Source: an uncultured Cedecea sp.
GTDB lineage: Bacteria > Pseudomonadota > Gammaproteobacteria > Enterobacterales > Enterobacteriaceae
Reading direction: 5' to 3'
Length of the DNA: 64,000 nucleotides
NCBI RefSeq assembly: GCF_947498825.1
Contig: NZ_CANMLV010000011.1
Location: forward strand, 1-64,000
Positions within the stretch are counted from its first letter, which is position 1; every line of letters begins with the position of its first letter. The notes under the pieces were generated by a model. It was not told the origin of the DNA. It saw only the letters and a program-made list of their open reading frames with translations, and searched no databases. This document shows positions 47,881-56,650 of the stretch, piece by piece. Made by a program: the position numbers and the translations under genes.

Positions 47881-49398
47881 ATGACGCTCTATGCTGGTAT
47901 TGACTGCGGTACACAGGGTAGCAAAGTCGTGATTGTCGACAGCGAAAAGGGCGTGATCCTCGGTGAGGGCAGCGCACCTCACCCTCTTATTAGCGACTCG
48001 AATGGGCGTCGCGAGCAAGAAGCAGCATGGTGGATTGAGGCGCTGGTCAGCGCCTTTCACCAGGCGGTGGAACAAGCAGGCATCAATGCTAAAGATATCA
48101 AGGCTCTCGGTGTTTCTGGCCAACAACATGGGTTTGTTGCCCTCGATGAGCAAGGTGAAGTTTTACATAATGTAAAATTATGGTGCGATACCGAAACAGC
48201 AGCAGAAAATGATGCTTTAGTTCAACAGCTTGGTGGCGTTCAAGGATCTTTAGACCAGTTGGGCTTGCTGATTGCAACAGGATTTACGGCATCAAAAATT
48301 CTCTGGTTTAAGGAGCATTATCCAGAAAAGTGGCAGCAATTACATACCGTACTTTTACCGCATGATTATCTTAATTTTTGGCTAACAGGTGAGCGTGTTG
48401 CTGAATATGGTGATGCCTCGGGCACCGGTTTGTTAAATGTACGTACGCGTCAATGGGATAAACGTACTGTTGAACTGATTGATGATAGTGGCCGTTTATG
48501 GAATGCCCTACCTGAATTAAAAAGTGCTGAAACCTGTATTGGTACTTTGCGCCCTGAAGCCGCTGAAAAACTTGGACTCTCCTTAATCACTCGTGTTTCT
48601 ACCGGCGGAGGTGACAATATGATGGCGGCCATTGGCTCTGGCAATATCGCGCCAGGTACAGTGACGATGAGCCTCGGTACATCCGGTACATTATTTGCGT
48701 GGTCTGCTCAGTCTTTCAATGCAGATTCAGCGATGGTTGCGGGTTTTTGTTCCAGTAATAACGGCTGGCTGCCCCTGATTTGTACGATGAACGTGACCTC
48801 AGCAACGACGTCAGTTCAACATTTGTTAGCTGAAGATATTCAAGGGTTTAATCAATTACTGTCAGAGGCCAAGCCAGGAGCGGGTGGCGTCATGATGCTG
48901 CCGTTCTTTAATGGTGAGCGTGTCCCTGAATTGCCCTATGCCCGTGCCAGTATTCATAACCTTGATAGCGAAAACTTTACCCGAGCTAATTTGTGTATGG
49001 CGGTGGTGGAAAGTGCCACTTACGGCCTGCGTTACGGTATTGAACTGTTCCGTAAACAAGGCATTGATGCTGATGAAATTCGCTTAACAGGAGGTGGCTC
49101 TCGTAGCGCTCGCTGGCGGCAAGTGGTGGCGGATGTGATGGGTTGCCCAGTGGTCTGCTTACAAGCGAAAGAGACCGCTGCTTTAGGGGGCGCGATTCAA
49201 GCTATGTGGGCAACGGAATTAGCTGATAACCCTGCTCAAGATGCCAACATCTTATTGACTGATTTGTGCCAACGTTTTGTTTCTCTTGATGAAACAACAC
49301 GAGTTTTGCCGAATGAGATAGCTCAATCGCAATATGATGAGTTTTATCAACATTATATTCAACGTCTGCAAGCTGTTTACCCAGAGGTGAAATTGTGA
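47881..49398 (+). CDS. xylB: Xylulokinase-like FGGY kinase
   Basis: The 505-residue FGGY kinase starts MTLYAGIDCGTQGSK (ATP site), with LGVSGQQHGFVALD, TMSLGTSGTLFAW and LTGGGSRSARWRQ as family blocks. It resembles XylB and should phosphorylate D-xylulose to D-xylulose 5-phosphate, which enters the pentose phosphate pathway. GGAG lies upstream of ATG 47881, four bases after the dehydrogenase stop. Its end overlaps the ABC ATPase start by four bases. Confidence 0.9.
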   Translation: MTLYAGIDCGTQGSKVVIVDSEKGVILGEGSAPHPLISDSNGRREQEAAWWIEALVSAFHQAVEQAGINAKDIKALGVSGQQHGFVALDEQGEVLHNVKLWCDTETAAENDALVQQLGGVQGSLDQLGLLIATGFTASKILWFKEHYPEKWQQLHTVLLPHDYLNFWLTGERVAEYGDASGTGLLNVRTRQWDKRTVELIDDSGRLWNALPELKSAETCIGTLRPEAAEKLGLSLITRVSTGGGDNMMAAIGSGNIAPGTVTMSLGTSGTLFAWSAQSFNADSAMVAGFCSSNNGWLPLICTMNVTSATTSVQHLLAEDIQGFNQLLSEAKPGAGGVMMLPFFNGERVPELPYARASIHNLDSENFTRANLCMAVVESATYGLRYGIELFRKQGIDADEIRLTGGGSRSARWRQVVADVMGCPVVCLQAKETAALGGAIQAMWATELADNPAQDANILLTDLCQRFVSLDETTRVLPNEIAQSQYDEFYQHYIQRLQAVYPEVKL

Positions 49399-50900
49399 GT
49401 CATTCTGCATCTACACAACCAACCTCTTTGCTATTGGAGGTTTCTGGTGTCAAAAAATCCTTTGGCCCAGTTATTGCGCTAAAACATGCTGAGTTTCGTC
49501 TACGGCCTGGTTCTATCCATGCATTATGTGGCGGAAATGGTGCTGGAAAGTCGACGTTTTTGAGCATCTTAATGGGATTTATTCGTCCTGATGCGGGTGA
49601 AATTCGTATTAATGGACAGCAGCATGAATTTTTTACGCCGCGCGATGCACTGGAAGCGGGAATTGCCATTGTACAGCAAGAACTGAGTGCAATCCCTGAC
49701 TTGACGGTAGCGGAGAATATCTGGTTAGGCAGGGAGCCAAAACGCTTTGGTTTTGTCGATTTTTCAACGCTAAATCAACGTACAAGAGCATTGATGGAAG
49801 AACTGGATTTCCAAATTGATGCTAGCGAAAAAATGCGCAACTTAAGTGTCGCCGAGCAACAGTTAGTAGAGATTGCCAAAGCGCTGTCCCACGCCAATGC
49901 GAACATCATCATTATGGATGAACCGACATCGGCGATTGGTGAGGAAGATGCTCAGAAAATTTTCCAAACGATCACCCGATTAGCGGAAAAAGGTAAAGGC
50001 ATTATTTATGTTTCACACCGCTTATCGGAAATTTTCCAAATAGCGGATAGCTATTCGATTTTTCGTGATGGTAGTTACATTTTGGAAGGACAAATAGCTG
50101 ACATCACTCGCGAACAACTGATCGAACACATCATTGGCGGTGAGTACGACAGTGAATTTGCCAAATTTAATCAGCCAACAGATGAAGTAATGATGGAGGT
50201 AAAAAACCTCCGTTGGAAAAACAAAATCAAAGATATCAGCCTCAATTTAAAACGGGGTGAAATCTTAGGCATTTATGGCTTGGTGGGGGCGGGGCGCAGT
50301 GAATTTCTTGATCTCATTTTTGGCATTAACCATGCCGATAGCGGCACCATCCGTATTGGGGAAAAAACCTTAGCTCGCCATTCTCCTAAAGAGTCTATCG
50401 ATAGCGGTATTGCTTATGTCACAGAAGACAGAAAAGACACCGGCTTAGTTTTATGTCGTTCAGTCAGTGAAAACATTAACGTTTCCTCTTTTGCTGATAT
50501 TAGCCGAGTAGGTTTTATCAATGAGAAGCAAGAGCAGGCGCGGACGGAAGCGATGATTAAGCTCTTTAACGTCAAAACCCATGATGGTGAGCAGGCGGTA
50601 GGCAACCTCAGTGGCGGTAACCAACAAAAAGTGGTGCTAGGACGTTGGGCTTTATTGAACCCGGATGTTTTGTTGCTAGATGAACCCACTCGAGGCATCG
50701 ATGTAGGGGCTAAGAAAGAAATTTATGCATACATGTCTGAATTCGCACTGAAAAACAAAGGGATAGTAATGGTTTCTTCTGAGCTATCAGAAATCATCGG
50801 GATGAGCGATAGGATCTTGGTGTTCCGTGACGGCGAGCTCGTGGGTGAAGTTTTAGCAGCGGAAGCGACACAGACACAATTGATGAAGTTAGCGGTTTAA
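49395..50900 (+). CDS. Sugar ABC transporter ATP-binding protein (RbsA/XylG type)
   Basis: The 501-residue protein has two fused ABC domains. The first has a full Walker A (CGGNGAGKSTFL), a signature (NLSVAEQQLVEIAKAL) and Walker B with IIIMDEPTSA. The second has the degenerate Walker A GLVGAGRSEF and LSGGNQQKVVLGRW, as usual in the ribose/xylose class. It powers pentose import at the inner membrane with the two following genes. It starts at a GTG overlapping the kinase stop codon. Confidence 0.93.
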   Translation: MSHSASTQPTSLLLEVSGVKKSFGPVIALKHAEFRLRPGSIHALCGGNGAGKSTFLSILMGFIRPDAGEIRINGQQHEFFTPRDALEAGIAIVQQELSAIPDLTVAENIWLGREPKRFGFVDFSTLNQRTRALMEELDFQIDASEKMRNLSVAEQQLVEIAKALSHANANIIIMDEPTSAIGEEDAQKIFQTITRLAEKGKGIIYVSHRLSEIFQIADSYSIFRDGSYILEGQIADITREQLIEHIIGGEYDSEFAKFNQPTDEVMMEVKNLRWKNKIKDISLNLKRGEILGIYGLVGAGRSEFLDLIFGINHADSGTIRIGEKTLARHSPKESIDSGIAYVTEDRKDTGLVLCRSVSENINVSSFADISRVGFINEKQEQARTEAMIKLFNVKTHDGEQAVGNLSGGNQQKVVLGRWALLNPDVLLLDEPTRGIDVGAKKEIYAYMSEFALKNKGIVMVSSELSEIIGMSDRILVFRDGELVGEVLAAEATQTQLMKLAV

Positions 50901-50910
50901 GAGAGATATC

Positions 50911-51951
50911 ATGATGAACAGTACAAAAACCTTATCCCCTCCGACGTCATTTTTAGCGCGTCACAAAGGCAGTATGCATAAGTACGGTATTGTTATCGCT
51001 TTCTTTGTGCTTTGTCTGATTGTCTCACTTATTGGTGAGTATCAAGTTAGCCAAGGTGTATGGAGCAGCAATTACTTTCTGAGTAACGAGAATATGCTGA
51101 TCGTACTACGCCAAGTATCGATTAACGGTATTCTGGCGATTGGTATGACTTTTGTCATTATCGCCGCAGGGGTCGATTTATCCGTAGGATCGGTTCTGGC
51201 GCTGAGTGGTATTGTAGCTGCACGTTTTGCGACCAATAACGCAGGTTTATCCATTGGAGATACCGCAAACGCTGTGATGCTCCCACTGATTGTTGCTTTA
51301 GGTATTGGCATCATTTGTGGCTTGATCAACGGTACGGTACTGGCTCGTTATCGCCTACAGCCTTTTATTGTCACTATGGGGATGTTATCGGCCGCACGTG
51401 GTATGTCGATGTTAACCACTGATGGTAACCCCGTCTCTCAATTAAACAGTGATTTCCGTTGGTTAGGTAACGGCTATATTGCCGATATCCCTGTTCCTGT
51501 GGTGATTTTTACTGTTCTGTTTATCGGTGCGTGGATTGTTTTAAACAAAACTATCTTTGGTCGCCATGTTTATGCCGTGGGCGGCAACCAAAAAAGCGCC
51601 CGTACATCCGGGATTAATGTATTTAAAATCAAAGTGTTGGTTTATACCCTTTGCGGCTGTTTAGCGGGTGTTGCCGGGCTTATCCTCACAGCGCGTACAG
51701 GCTCGGCACAAACAAACGCCGGCGCGGGTTATGAACTCGATGCTATTGCTGCGGTAGTTATTGGTGGCACCAGTATGGCAGGAGGGGTTGGTACCTTAGT
51801 CGGTACGTTGTTCGGTGTTCTGATCATCGGAGTAATGAATAACGGTTTGGATTTGTTAGGCGTGCAGTCTTACTACCAACAAATTATTAAGGGTGTCCTG
51901 ATCGTTGTTGCTGTTTTGCTAGACCCATCACGTAAACAACAGCGTGATTAA
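50911..51951 (+). CDS. Sugar ABC transporter permease (RbsC/XylH type)
   Basis: The 346-residue permease has about eight to ten membrane segments and the conserved coupling region GGNQKSARTSGINVFKIK. The family block GAGYELDAIAAVVIGGTSMA and VIIAAGVDLSVGSVLALSG are also present. It forms the membrane channel for the ATPase encoded ten bases upstream and receives sugar from the binding protein encoded next. Confidence 0.93.
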   Translation: MMNSTKTLSPPTSFLARHKGSMHKYGIVIAFFVLCLIVSLIGEYQVSQGVWSSNYFLSNENMLIVLRQVSINGILAIGMTFVIIAAGVDLSVGSVLALSGIVAARFATNNAGLSIGDTANAVMLPLIVALGIGIICGLINGTVLARYRLQPFIVTMGMLSAARGMSMLTTDGNPVSQLNSDFRWLGNGYIADIPVPVVIFTVLFIGAWIVLNKTIFGRHVYAVGGNQKSARTSGINVFKIKVLVYTLCGCLAGVAGLILTARTGSAQTNAGAGYELDAIAAVVIGGTSMAGGVGTLVGTLFGVLIIGVMNNGLDLLGVQSYYQQIIKGVLIVVAVLLDPSRKQQRD

Positions 51952-51986
51952 TAAACATAATAAAGACTCTTACCTGGAGAACCACA

Positions 51987-52994
51987 ATGAAAATGACCAA
52001 AATTGCACTGCTTGCCTCTTCTATGATGTTGGGCGGAATGGCGGTAGCCCAAGCAGCACCAGTAAAAATCGCTGTCCTGATGTATGGAAACAAAGCTGAA
52101 TTCGTGCAACTGATGGAGCGTTATGGCAAAGAGCACCCTGCGGTGAAAAGTGGAGAAGCCGTGCTGACATTTTATGATGGTCGTTATGACGCTTTAGTTC
52201 AAAATGATCAAGCAGCGACAGCAATTCAGACACGTACAGACGCCATTATTGTTAACCCAATGGATTTTGAAGCGAACATTGATATTGTTACCAATGCCAA
52301 TGAAGCAAAAATCCCAGTAGTGGTAACCAATGCTCGCTTAAATACCACGGATATGACCTCTGAAGTTATTTCCAATGATGAATTAGGCGGTTACCTTGAA
52401 GCAAAAGCTGTACTGGATAAACTGGATTGTAAAAATAATAAAGTTAACGTGGTCATTATTGAAGGACCAAAAGGAGGTAGTGGCGAGATCCAACGGGGTA
52501 AAGGCAATGATAAAGCCATTGCCGAATGTGGTCCTGGCCAAGTCACAGTCCTTGAGCGTAAAACGGCTAACTGGTCACGTGCTGAAGCACAACCTTTAAT
52601 GGAAAACTGGTTGCAAAAACACCGCGGTAAAATCAATGGTGTTATCGGTCAAAACGATGAAATGGCTTTAGGTGCAATTGAAGCAATCAAAGGTGCTGGC
52701 CTGAATGTACAGGATTTTGCTATTGCCGGTGTTGATGGGGTTAGCGATGCTATCCACGCCGTACAGGCTGGTGAAATGGTTTCTATTTTGCAGGATGCCA
52801 AGGGACAAATCCAAGGATCGATTGATATCGCTATGCGGGCAGTAAAAGGTGATAGCTATAAACCCCAGTCAGAGATTTGGCAGCAATATGCCGTAGATAT
52901 GCCGTGGAACAATGGTACTGATAAACATTACTTTATTCCTTGGACAGTAGTAACCACTGATAACGCACAAAAATTATTGGACGACCGTAAGTAA
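51987..52994 (+). CDS. Sugar ABC transporter periplasmic binding protein
   Basis: The 335-residue product has a signal peptide (MTKIALLASSMMLGGMAVAQA) and a periplasmic-binding-protein type I fold similar to ribose-binding proteins (TRTDAIIVNPMDFEANID, VIIEGPKGGSGEIQRGKGN, GVIGQNDEMALGAIEAIKG, FAIAGVDGVSDAIHA). It delivers the sugar or pentitol to the permease. Locus context suggests D-lyxose or xylitol, but the ligand is not proven. TGGAG precedes the ATG. Two hairpins follow the gene. Confidence 0.92.
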   Translation: MKMTKIALLASSMMLGGMAVAQAAPVKIAVLMYGNKAEFVQLMERYGKEHPAVKSGEAVLTFYDGRYDALVQNDQAATAIQTRTDAIIVNPMDFEANIDIVTNANEAKIPVVVTNARLNTTDMTSEVISNDELGGYLEAKAVLDKLDCKNNKVNVVIIEGPKGGSGEIQRGKGNDKAIAECGPGQVTVLERKTANWSRAEAQPLMENWLQKHRGKINGVIGQNDEMALGAIEAIKGAGLNVQDFAIAGVDGVSDAIHAVQAGEMVSILQDAKGQIQGSIDIAMRAVKGDSYKPQSEIWQQYAVDMPWNNGTDKHYFIPWTVVTTDNAQKLLDDRK

Positions 52995-53021
52995 GTATTT
53001 CAACGACAACGTGTTAGCAAA

Positions 53022-53093
53022 AAATCGACAAACAAGCTTGTCGATTTCTCAGATTGCAGACGCATCCCACAGTTTTGTGGGATGCGTTTTTTT
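53022..53093 (+). terminator. Double terminator of the pentose operon
   Basis: A first stem (AAATCGACAA/TTGTCGATTT, 53022-53047) is followed by a strong intrinsic terminator (ACGCATCCCAC, AGTTTT, GTGGGATGCGT, then T7) ending near 53093. Together they close the rightward pentose operon. Confidence 0.88.
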
Positions 53094-53157
53094 ATCAGCA
53101 CCTGGGTTTCCATTGCAATATTCTTCAGTTCCTTTCTGTTGAGTCCAGTGTCCGTCG

Positions 53158-53410
53158 TCAGCATAAAAGCTCCCGAAGCAATTCGTCACTGAGTCGCTGA
53201 CGGGCCTGGACAATGGAACTGGCAGAGAGGGGTTCACCTTCCTGCGCACTCAGGATGAGAGCGATGGATCGGCCGCGGTGCAGGCCCATGTCTACAATCA
53301 GCCAGACCACGAGTTCTGCAGGGAGTTTACGTTTACGGAGACTGGCTTTATTCGTGGAATCAAAAACCTGAGAAATCCACTTAAGGATAATGGCTAGCTG
53401 AAAGCAGGAA
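53158..53410 (-). pseudogene. IS4-family transposase, N-terminal fragment
   Basis: Read leftward, the frame gives LKWISQVFDSTNKASLRKRK, then LPAELVVWLI, MGLHRGRSIA and SSIVQARQRLSDELLREL. This is the N-terminal domain of IS4-family transposases. It ends at TGA 53158, before the catalytic DDE domain, so only a fragment of the element remains. No complete inverted repeats are visible. Confidence 0.82.
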
Positions 53411-53469
53411 AGTGAAGCGGGTTTAGCCTAAGTCTGTGTATCGTCAAGCCGGATCGAAAGCATAAAAAA

Positions 53470-53503
53470 GCCCCATCAGAGAATTGATGAGGCTATTGTC
53501 GTC
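53470..53503. terminator. Isolated hairpin
   Basis: AGCCCCATCA and TGATGAGGCT form a stem around GAGAAT with no gene immediately upstream on the plus strand. It is probably the remains of a terminator brought in with mobile DNA. Confidence 0.45.
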
Positions 53504-53675
53504 TATCCATCGGCCCGTTCAACTGAGCATTTTGCTTAACCGATCGGCGTTACCGTAAATCGGGGCATTGATAAATGTTATACCGTTTTGGAAATGAATC
53601 TGCTCATTGAGTAGCGGCCTAGACCCTATAAAACTCAACAAATTATCGAAAAGAAACCGCTCAAAAATGCCTGTT

Positions 53676-53696
53676 TGCCCACCAAACTGCCCACCA
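53676..53696. repeat. Two direct repeats resembling integrase arm-type sites
   Basis: TGCCCACCA occurs at 53676-53684 and 53688-53696, a 12-base period. On the other strand it reads TGGTGGGCA. Clusters of TGGTGG-type repeats near the ends of tyrosine-integrase islands serve as arm-binding sites, so this may be a remnant attachment region. Confidence 0.4.
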
Positions 53697-53832
53697 CTTG
53701 CCTATGGATTTTACTAAATTTTAGTGGTTAGCAATGGAAAAACAGTGCCGTTTTTATGCTGCTGTTAGGATTTAAAAATAGCAGTTTAGAAAGGCTTTAT
53801 CGAGTAATTTTTTCAACACTTCACCCACCGAT

Positions 53833-53889
53833 GGATACAATAATATCCAATTTCTGTTTTATTTCGCTATAATGGATACAACTGTATCC
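53833..53889 (+). promoter_or_regulatory. Promoter and paired operators of the hipBA-type operon
   Basis: Two dyads, GGATACAATAATATCC (53833-53848) and GGATACAACTGTATCC (53874-53889), flank a TATAAT box at 53868-53873. The half-site TATCC/GGATA is that of E. coli HipB operators, but the spacer here is six bases and the half-sites are in the opposite order. Their centres are 41 bases apart, about four helical turns. Binding of the antitoxin would occlude the promoter. Confidence 0.78.
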
Positions 53890-53904
53890 AAATGGTCGTT
53901 GCGA

Positions 53905-54195
53905 ATGAATTTTACTTTACTTGATGATACCGATGTCAGCCAAGCCTATGCTGCTTATTTGCGTGAGTTACGCCAACAAGCAAAGTTATCACGAGCGGCA
54001 CTGGCAGAGCGCAGCTGTGTACCTGCGGCTACCATTAAGAAGTTTGAGTTGACTGGGCAAATTTCATTTCGCCAATTGCTGTTGCTATGGCAGACCCTCG
54101 ACTCATTGGATAGACTTTATCAGCTCACACAACCTAGCAAAGAACGCGCTGCTATACCCACGAGTATTGATGAGGTGCTAAAAGATGAGTTTTAA
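53905..54195 (+). CDS. HipB-like antitoxin, XRE-family DNA-binding protein
   Basis: The 96-residue protein has an XRE helix-turn-helix (LRELRQQAKLSRAALAERSC, then VPAATIKKFE). The C-terminal tail ends SIDEVLKDEF. As a HipB-type antitoxin it should bind the HipA-like kinase and repress the operon through the two upstream dyads. ATG 53905 is preferred: an upstream in-frame ATG at 53872 lies inside the -10 box and operator. It overlaps the toxin gene by 11 bases. Confidence 0.85.
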   Translation: MNFTLLDDTDVSQAYAAYLRELRQQAKLSRAALAERSCVPAATIKKFELTGQISFRQLLLLWQTLDSLDRLYQLTQPSKERAAIPTSIDEVLKDEF

Positions 54196-55534
54196 ACCCA
54201 TTCAAAAACTCGCCGTAACTCGCACGTTAAGCTCAAGTGAGCAGGTTGCTGTAGGGGTTTTGGCGCAGAATCGGCAAGGCGTTTTTTTTCAATATGCTGA
54301 CGACTATTTGCAACAGTTTGGCAATTTATCGCCTTTTATCTTACAAGCGAGCACACAAGTTCAAGCCGCACCTAAAGCGCCGCATCAAGGTGTACATGGC
54401 GTATTTGGAGATTGTTTGCCCGATGGCTGGGGCATGCTGTTACAAGATCGTATTTTCCGGCAAAAGGGCATCCTGCCTAATCAATTAACGGCGATGGATA
54501 GACTGGCCTTTGTCGGTGATAAAGGCATGGGAGCGCTGTCTTTTTCTCCGGTGTCTGAGTTCTCAGCCACGACGCACGCGGATATTGATTTAGCAACTTT
54601 GGGCTTAGAAGCACAAACGCTGTTCGATGCTTCAATGTCAGATTATATGGATGATAATCACGATGAGTTAGATGGACATACTCAACACGTGTTGGCTGCA
54701 TTAGTCGCCGGAGGTAGTTCGGGTGGGGCAAGGCCCAAGGCGCAGATTTATATGTCTGCTGGGGAAATTCAGCATTGTCGAACCTTTGCTCAGCCTGGAG
54801 ATGAGGCCTGGCTGATTAAATTTACTTCTAAAAATCTCGCGCTCGGGCATGAAGAAGGTTTGTGCGAGGCAGTTTATTTACAAATGGCAGAACTTGCTAA
54901 GTGTCAACCACCGCTATGGCAACTCATTGAAGCACCACCTACCAGCGGTGCGCCTGCCTGGTTAGCGCTTAAGCGTTTTGATTATGTCACTGAACAGGCC
55001 GACTTAGGCAGCAAGCGCAGTGCAGGTCGCCTGCATATGCACAGCGCTTGCGGGCTGCTGGATGCAGACTTTCGAACGCCAAGTTTAGATTACATTGATT
55101 TAATTAAAGCCAGCCGTCAGTTGTGTAAATCGCCAGCGGCTGGACAGCTGCAATTTCGCCGCGCCATTTTTAATCTGCTGTCGTCTAATCAAGACGACCA
55201 CAGTAAAAACTGGGCGTTTTTGCAAGCGGATGACGGTCAATGGAATCCTGCACCTTTTTACGATGTGACTTACAGCCCACATCCATTCAACGAACACGCC
55301 ACTGCGTTCGGAGGTTATGGCAAAGCGCCACCGATTAAGGTGATGCAAAAACTAGCGACCAGTGCTGGCTATGGGAGTTGGCATGATGCAAGGCAAGTCA
55401 TTGAAGAAGTTGCAGAAGCCATCAGCCAATTTACTTATCTTGCAAAGCAGCAAGGGGTTAGCAAAACCACAGTATCTGCAATTGCTAAGACACTAGAGCT
55501 GCGCAAACAGGAAAATGCAGCACTTTTTCTATAA
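54185..55534 (+). CDS. HipA-like serine/threonine kinase toxin
   Basis: The 449-residue protein has E. coli HipA length. The glycine-rich loop is GGSSGGARPKA (176-186), the ATP lysine is in LIKF (212), the catalytic loop is NQDDHSKNWAF (335-345) and the metal-binding segment follows in FYDVTYS. E. coli HipA phosphorylates glutamyl-tRNA synthetase and causes growth arrest; the target here is unknown. All kinase motifs look intact, so activity is plausible. It is coupled to the antitoxin and followed by a SEC-C gene 18 bases on. Confidence 0.88.
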   Translation: MSFKPIQKLAVTRTLSSSEQVAVGVLAQNRQGVFFQYADDYLQQFGNLSPFILQASTQVQAAPKAPHQGVHGVFGDCLPDGWGMLLQDRIFRQKGILPNQLTAMDRLAFVGDKGMGALSFSPVSEFSATTHADIDLATLGLEAQTLFDASMSDYMDDNHDELDGHTQHVLAALVAGGSSGGARPKAQIYMSAGEIQHCRTFAQPGDEAWLIKFTSKNLALGHEEGLCEAVYLQMAELAKCQPPLWQLIEAPPTSGAPAWLALKRFDYVTEQADLGSKRSAGRLHMHSACGLLDADFRTPSLDYIDLIKASRQLCKSPAAGQLQFRRAIFNLLSSNQDDHSKNWAFLQADDGQWNPAPFYDVTYSPHPFNEHATAFGGYGKAPPIKVMQKLATSAGYGSWHDARQVIEEVAEAISQFTYLAKQQGVSKTTVSAIAKTLELRKQENAALFL

Positions 55535-55552
55535 CAATAAGAAGGGACAATA

Positions 55553-56557
55553 ATGAAGCTCGGTCGAAACGATCTTTGCTATTGTGGCAGTGGTAAAAAA
55601 TTTAAACGTTGTTGTATGAGCAGCGTTTCCAAGCAATATGCCCAAGTTTTCGATGATGTTGAAGCTATGCTGGCAATGAACCCAAATTTGAGCCTTGATG
55701 AACTCAATGCTGCTTTGCAACACAAAGTGCAGGATCGCAATAATCAACCTCATCCCGACTTTTGTGGCGTAACGCCAACGCAAATGGCCAATTGGCTTTA
55801 TGCGCCTTTTGCTGAATTACAGTGGGTGACATTCAGCACTCCTGACTCTCTTTCTACCAGCCCGGTGATGCGTTATCTAGCGCTCATTCTTGATGAGGCC
55901 ATGGCCCAAGAAGGTTCCTTCAAAGCCACAAATAAAGGTAACTTACCGACTAAATTAGTCAAACAGGCCAGTGAGTTATTGCCTGAGTTTGCCGTTGCTC
56001 AATTCGAACGTGATATAAGCATCAGCGAGTTTGCGGGCAGTAGTGAAGATAAATTTAATGCCTTGCACTACACCAGAGTACTAGCCGAAATTAGTGGCAT
56101 TATTTATCGGCGAAGCGGTCGCTACCATGTAAAAAAAACAGCGCAAAAGCAGTATCAAGCGCTAGGTATACAGACCTTTTTCAAACCTATGTTAGAGGCC
56201 GCCACTAGCCAATATAACTGGGGTTATTTGGACAGTTTCGAATACGATGTCAACTTGCGCACTTTTTGGCTGTTTATGTTGTGGCGTATTCAAAGCCACA
56301 ACAGTGTGGATCAGCTTGTGAAAGAGGTGATGACAGCGTTCCCTGATCTATTGCGGGCATTCCCTGCCGATGATTACTTCTTGCCAGAAAGAAACTTAAG
56401 CATGCTCATCGAATCACGATTTATTGAGCGATTTTTGCAGTTTTGGGGATTTGTGACCATTGACCCAAGACGTTATATAAACGCTGAATCCGTCGCCAGA
56501 GTGGTTCAGGTACAGCCTTTATTGAAACAAACTTTTCAATTCACAATAAAAATATAG
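55553..56557 (+). CDS. SEC-C motif protein of unknown function
   Basis: The 334-residue protein starts with a SEC-C zinc motif (GRNDLCYCGSGKKFKRCC, residues 4-21), as at the C-terminus of SecA. The rest shows no domain I recognise. It contains mainly alpha-helical, aromatic-rich segments (LDSFEYDVNLRTFWLFMLWR) and lacks a signal peptide. It follows the HipA-like gene by 18 bases, with AAGAAGGGA upstream of ATG, so the three genes are probably one operon. A role as a third toxin-antitoxin component is speculative. Confidence 0.7.
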   Translation: MKLGRNDLCYCGSGKKFKRCCMSSVSKQYAQVFDDVEAMLAMNPNLSLDELNAALQHKVQDRNNQPHPDFCGVTPTQMANWLYAPFAELQWVTFSTPDSLSTSPVMRYLALILDEAMAQEGSFKATNKGNLPTKLVKQASELLPEFAVAQFERDISISEFAGSSEDKFNALHYTRVLAEISGIIYRRSGRYHVKKTAQKQYQALGIQTFFKPMLEAATSQYNWGYLDSFEYDVNLRTFWLFMLWRIQSHNSVDQLVKEVMTAFPDLLRAFPADDYFLPERNLSMLIESRFIERFLQFWGFVTIDPRRYINAESVARVVQVQPLLKQTFQFTIKI

Positions 56558-56567
56558 CAAGGTCATC

Positions 56568-56615
56568 GTGAGCGAATATCAATACTATAAATTCGAGTGT
56601 CTGGATGAAAAATAA
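56568..56615 (+). pseudogene. Truncated frame at the island edge
   Basis: A GTG with AAGG upstream opens a frame reading VSEYQYYKFECLDEK and then a stop. A start like (M)SEYQYYEF occurs at the N-terminus of large, uncharacterised bacterial proteins. The frame stops where the yicC terminator begins, so it looks like a gene cut off by deletion at the boundary. Confidence 0.4.
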
Positions 56616-56650
56616 AAACCCTGTATTTACAAACAAATAACAGGGTTTCT
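56615..56650 (-). terminator. Terminator of yicC
   Basis: On the minus strand AAACCCTG and CAGGGTTT pair across an AT-rich loop and lead into TTTTATTTTT. It ends the yicC transcript and marks the edge of the accessory region. Confidence 0.75.

Noticed and set aside
53595..53625. AATCTGCTCATTGAG as a possible copy of the yicC 3' end
   Set aside because: Only about nine bases match the yicC end, which is too short to call an attachment-site duplicate.
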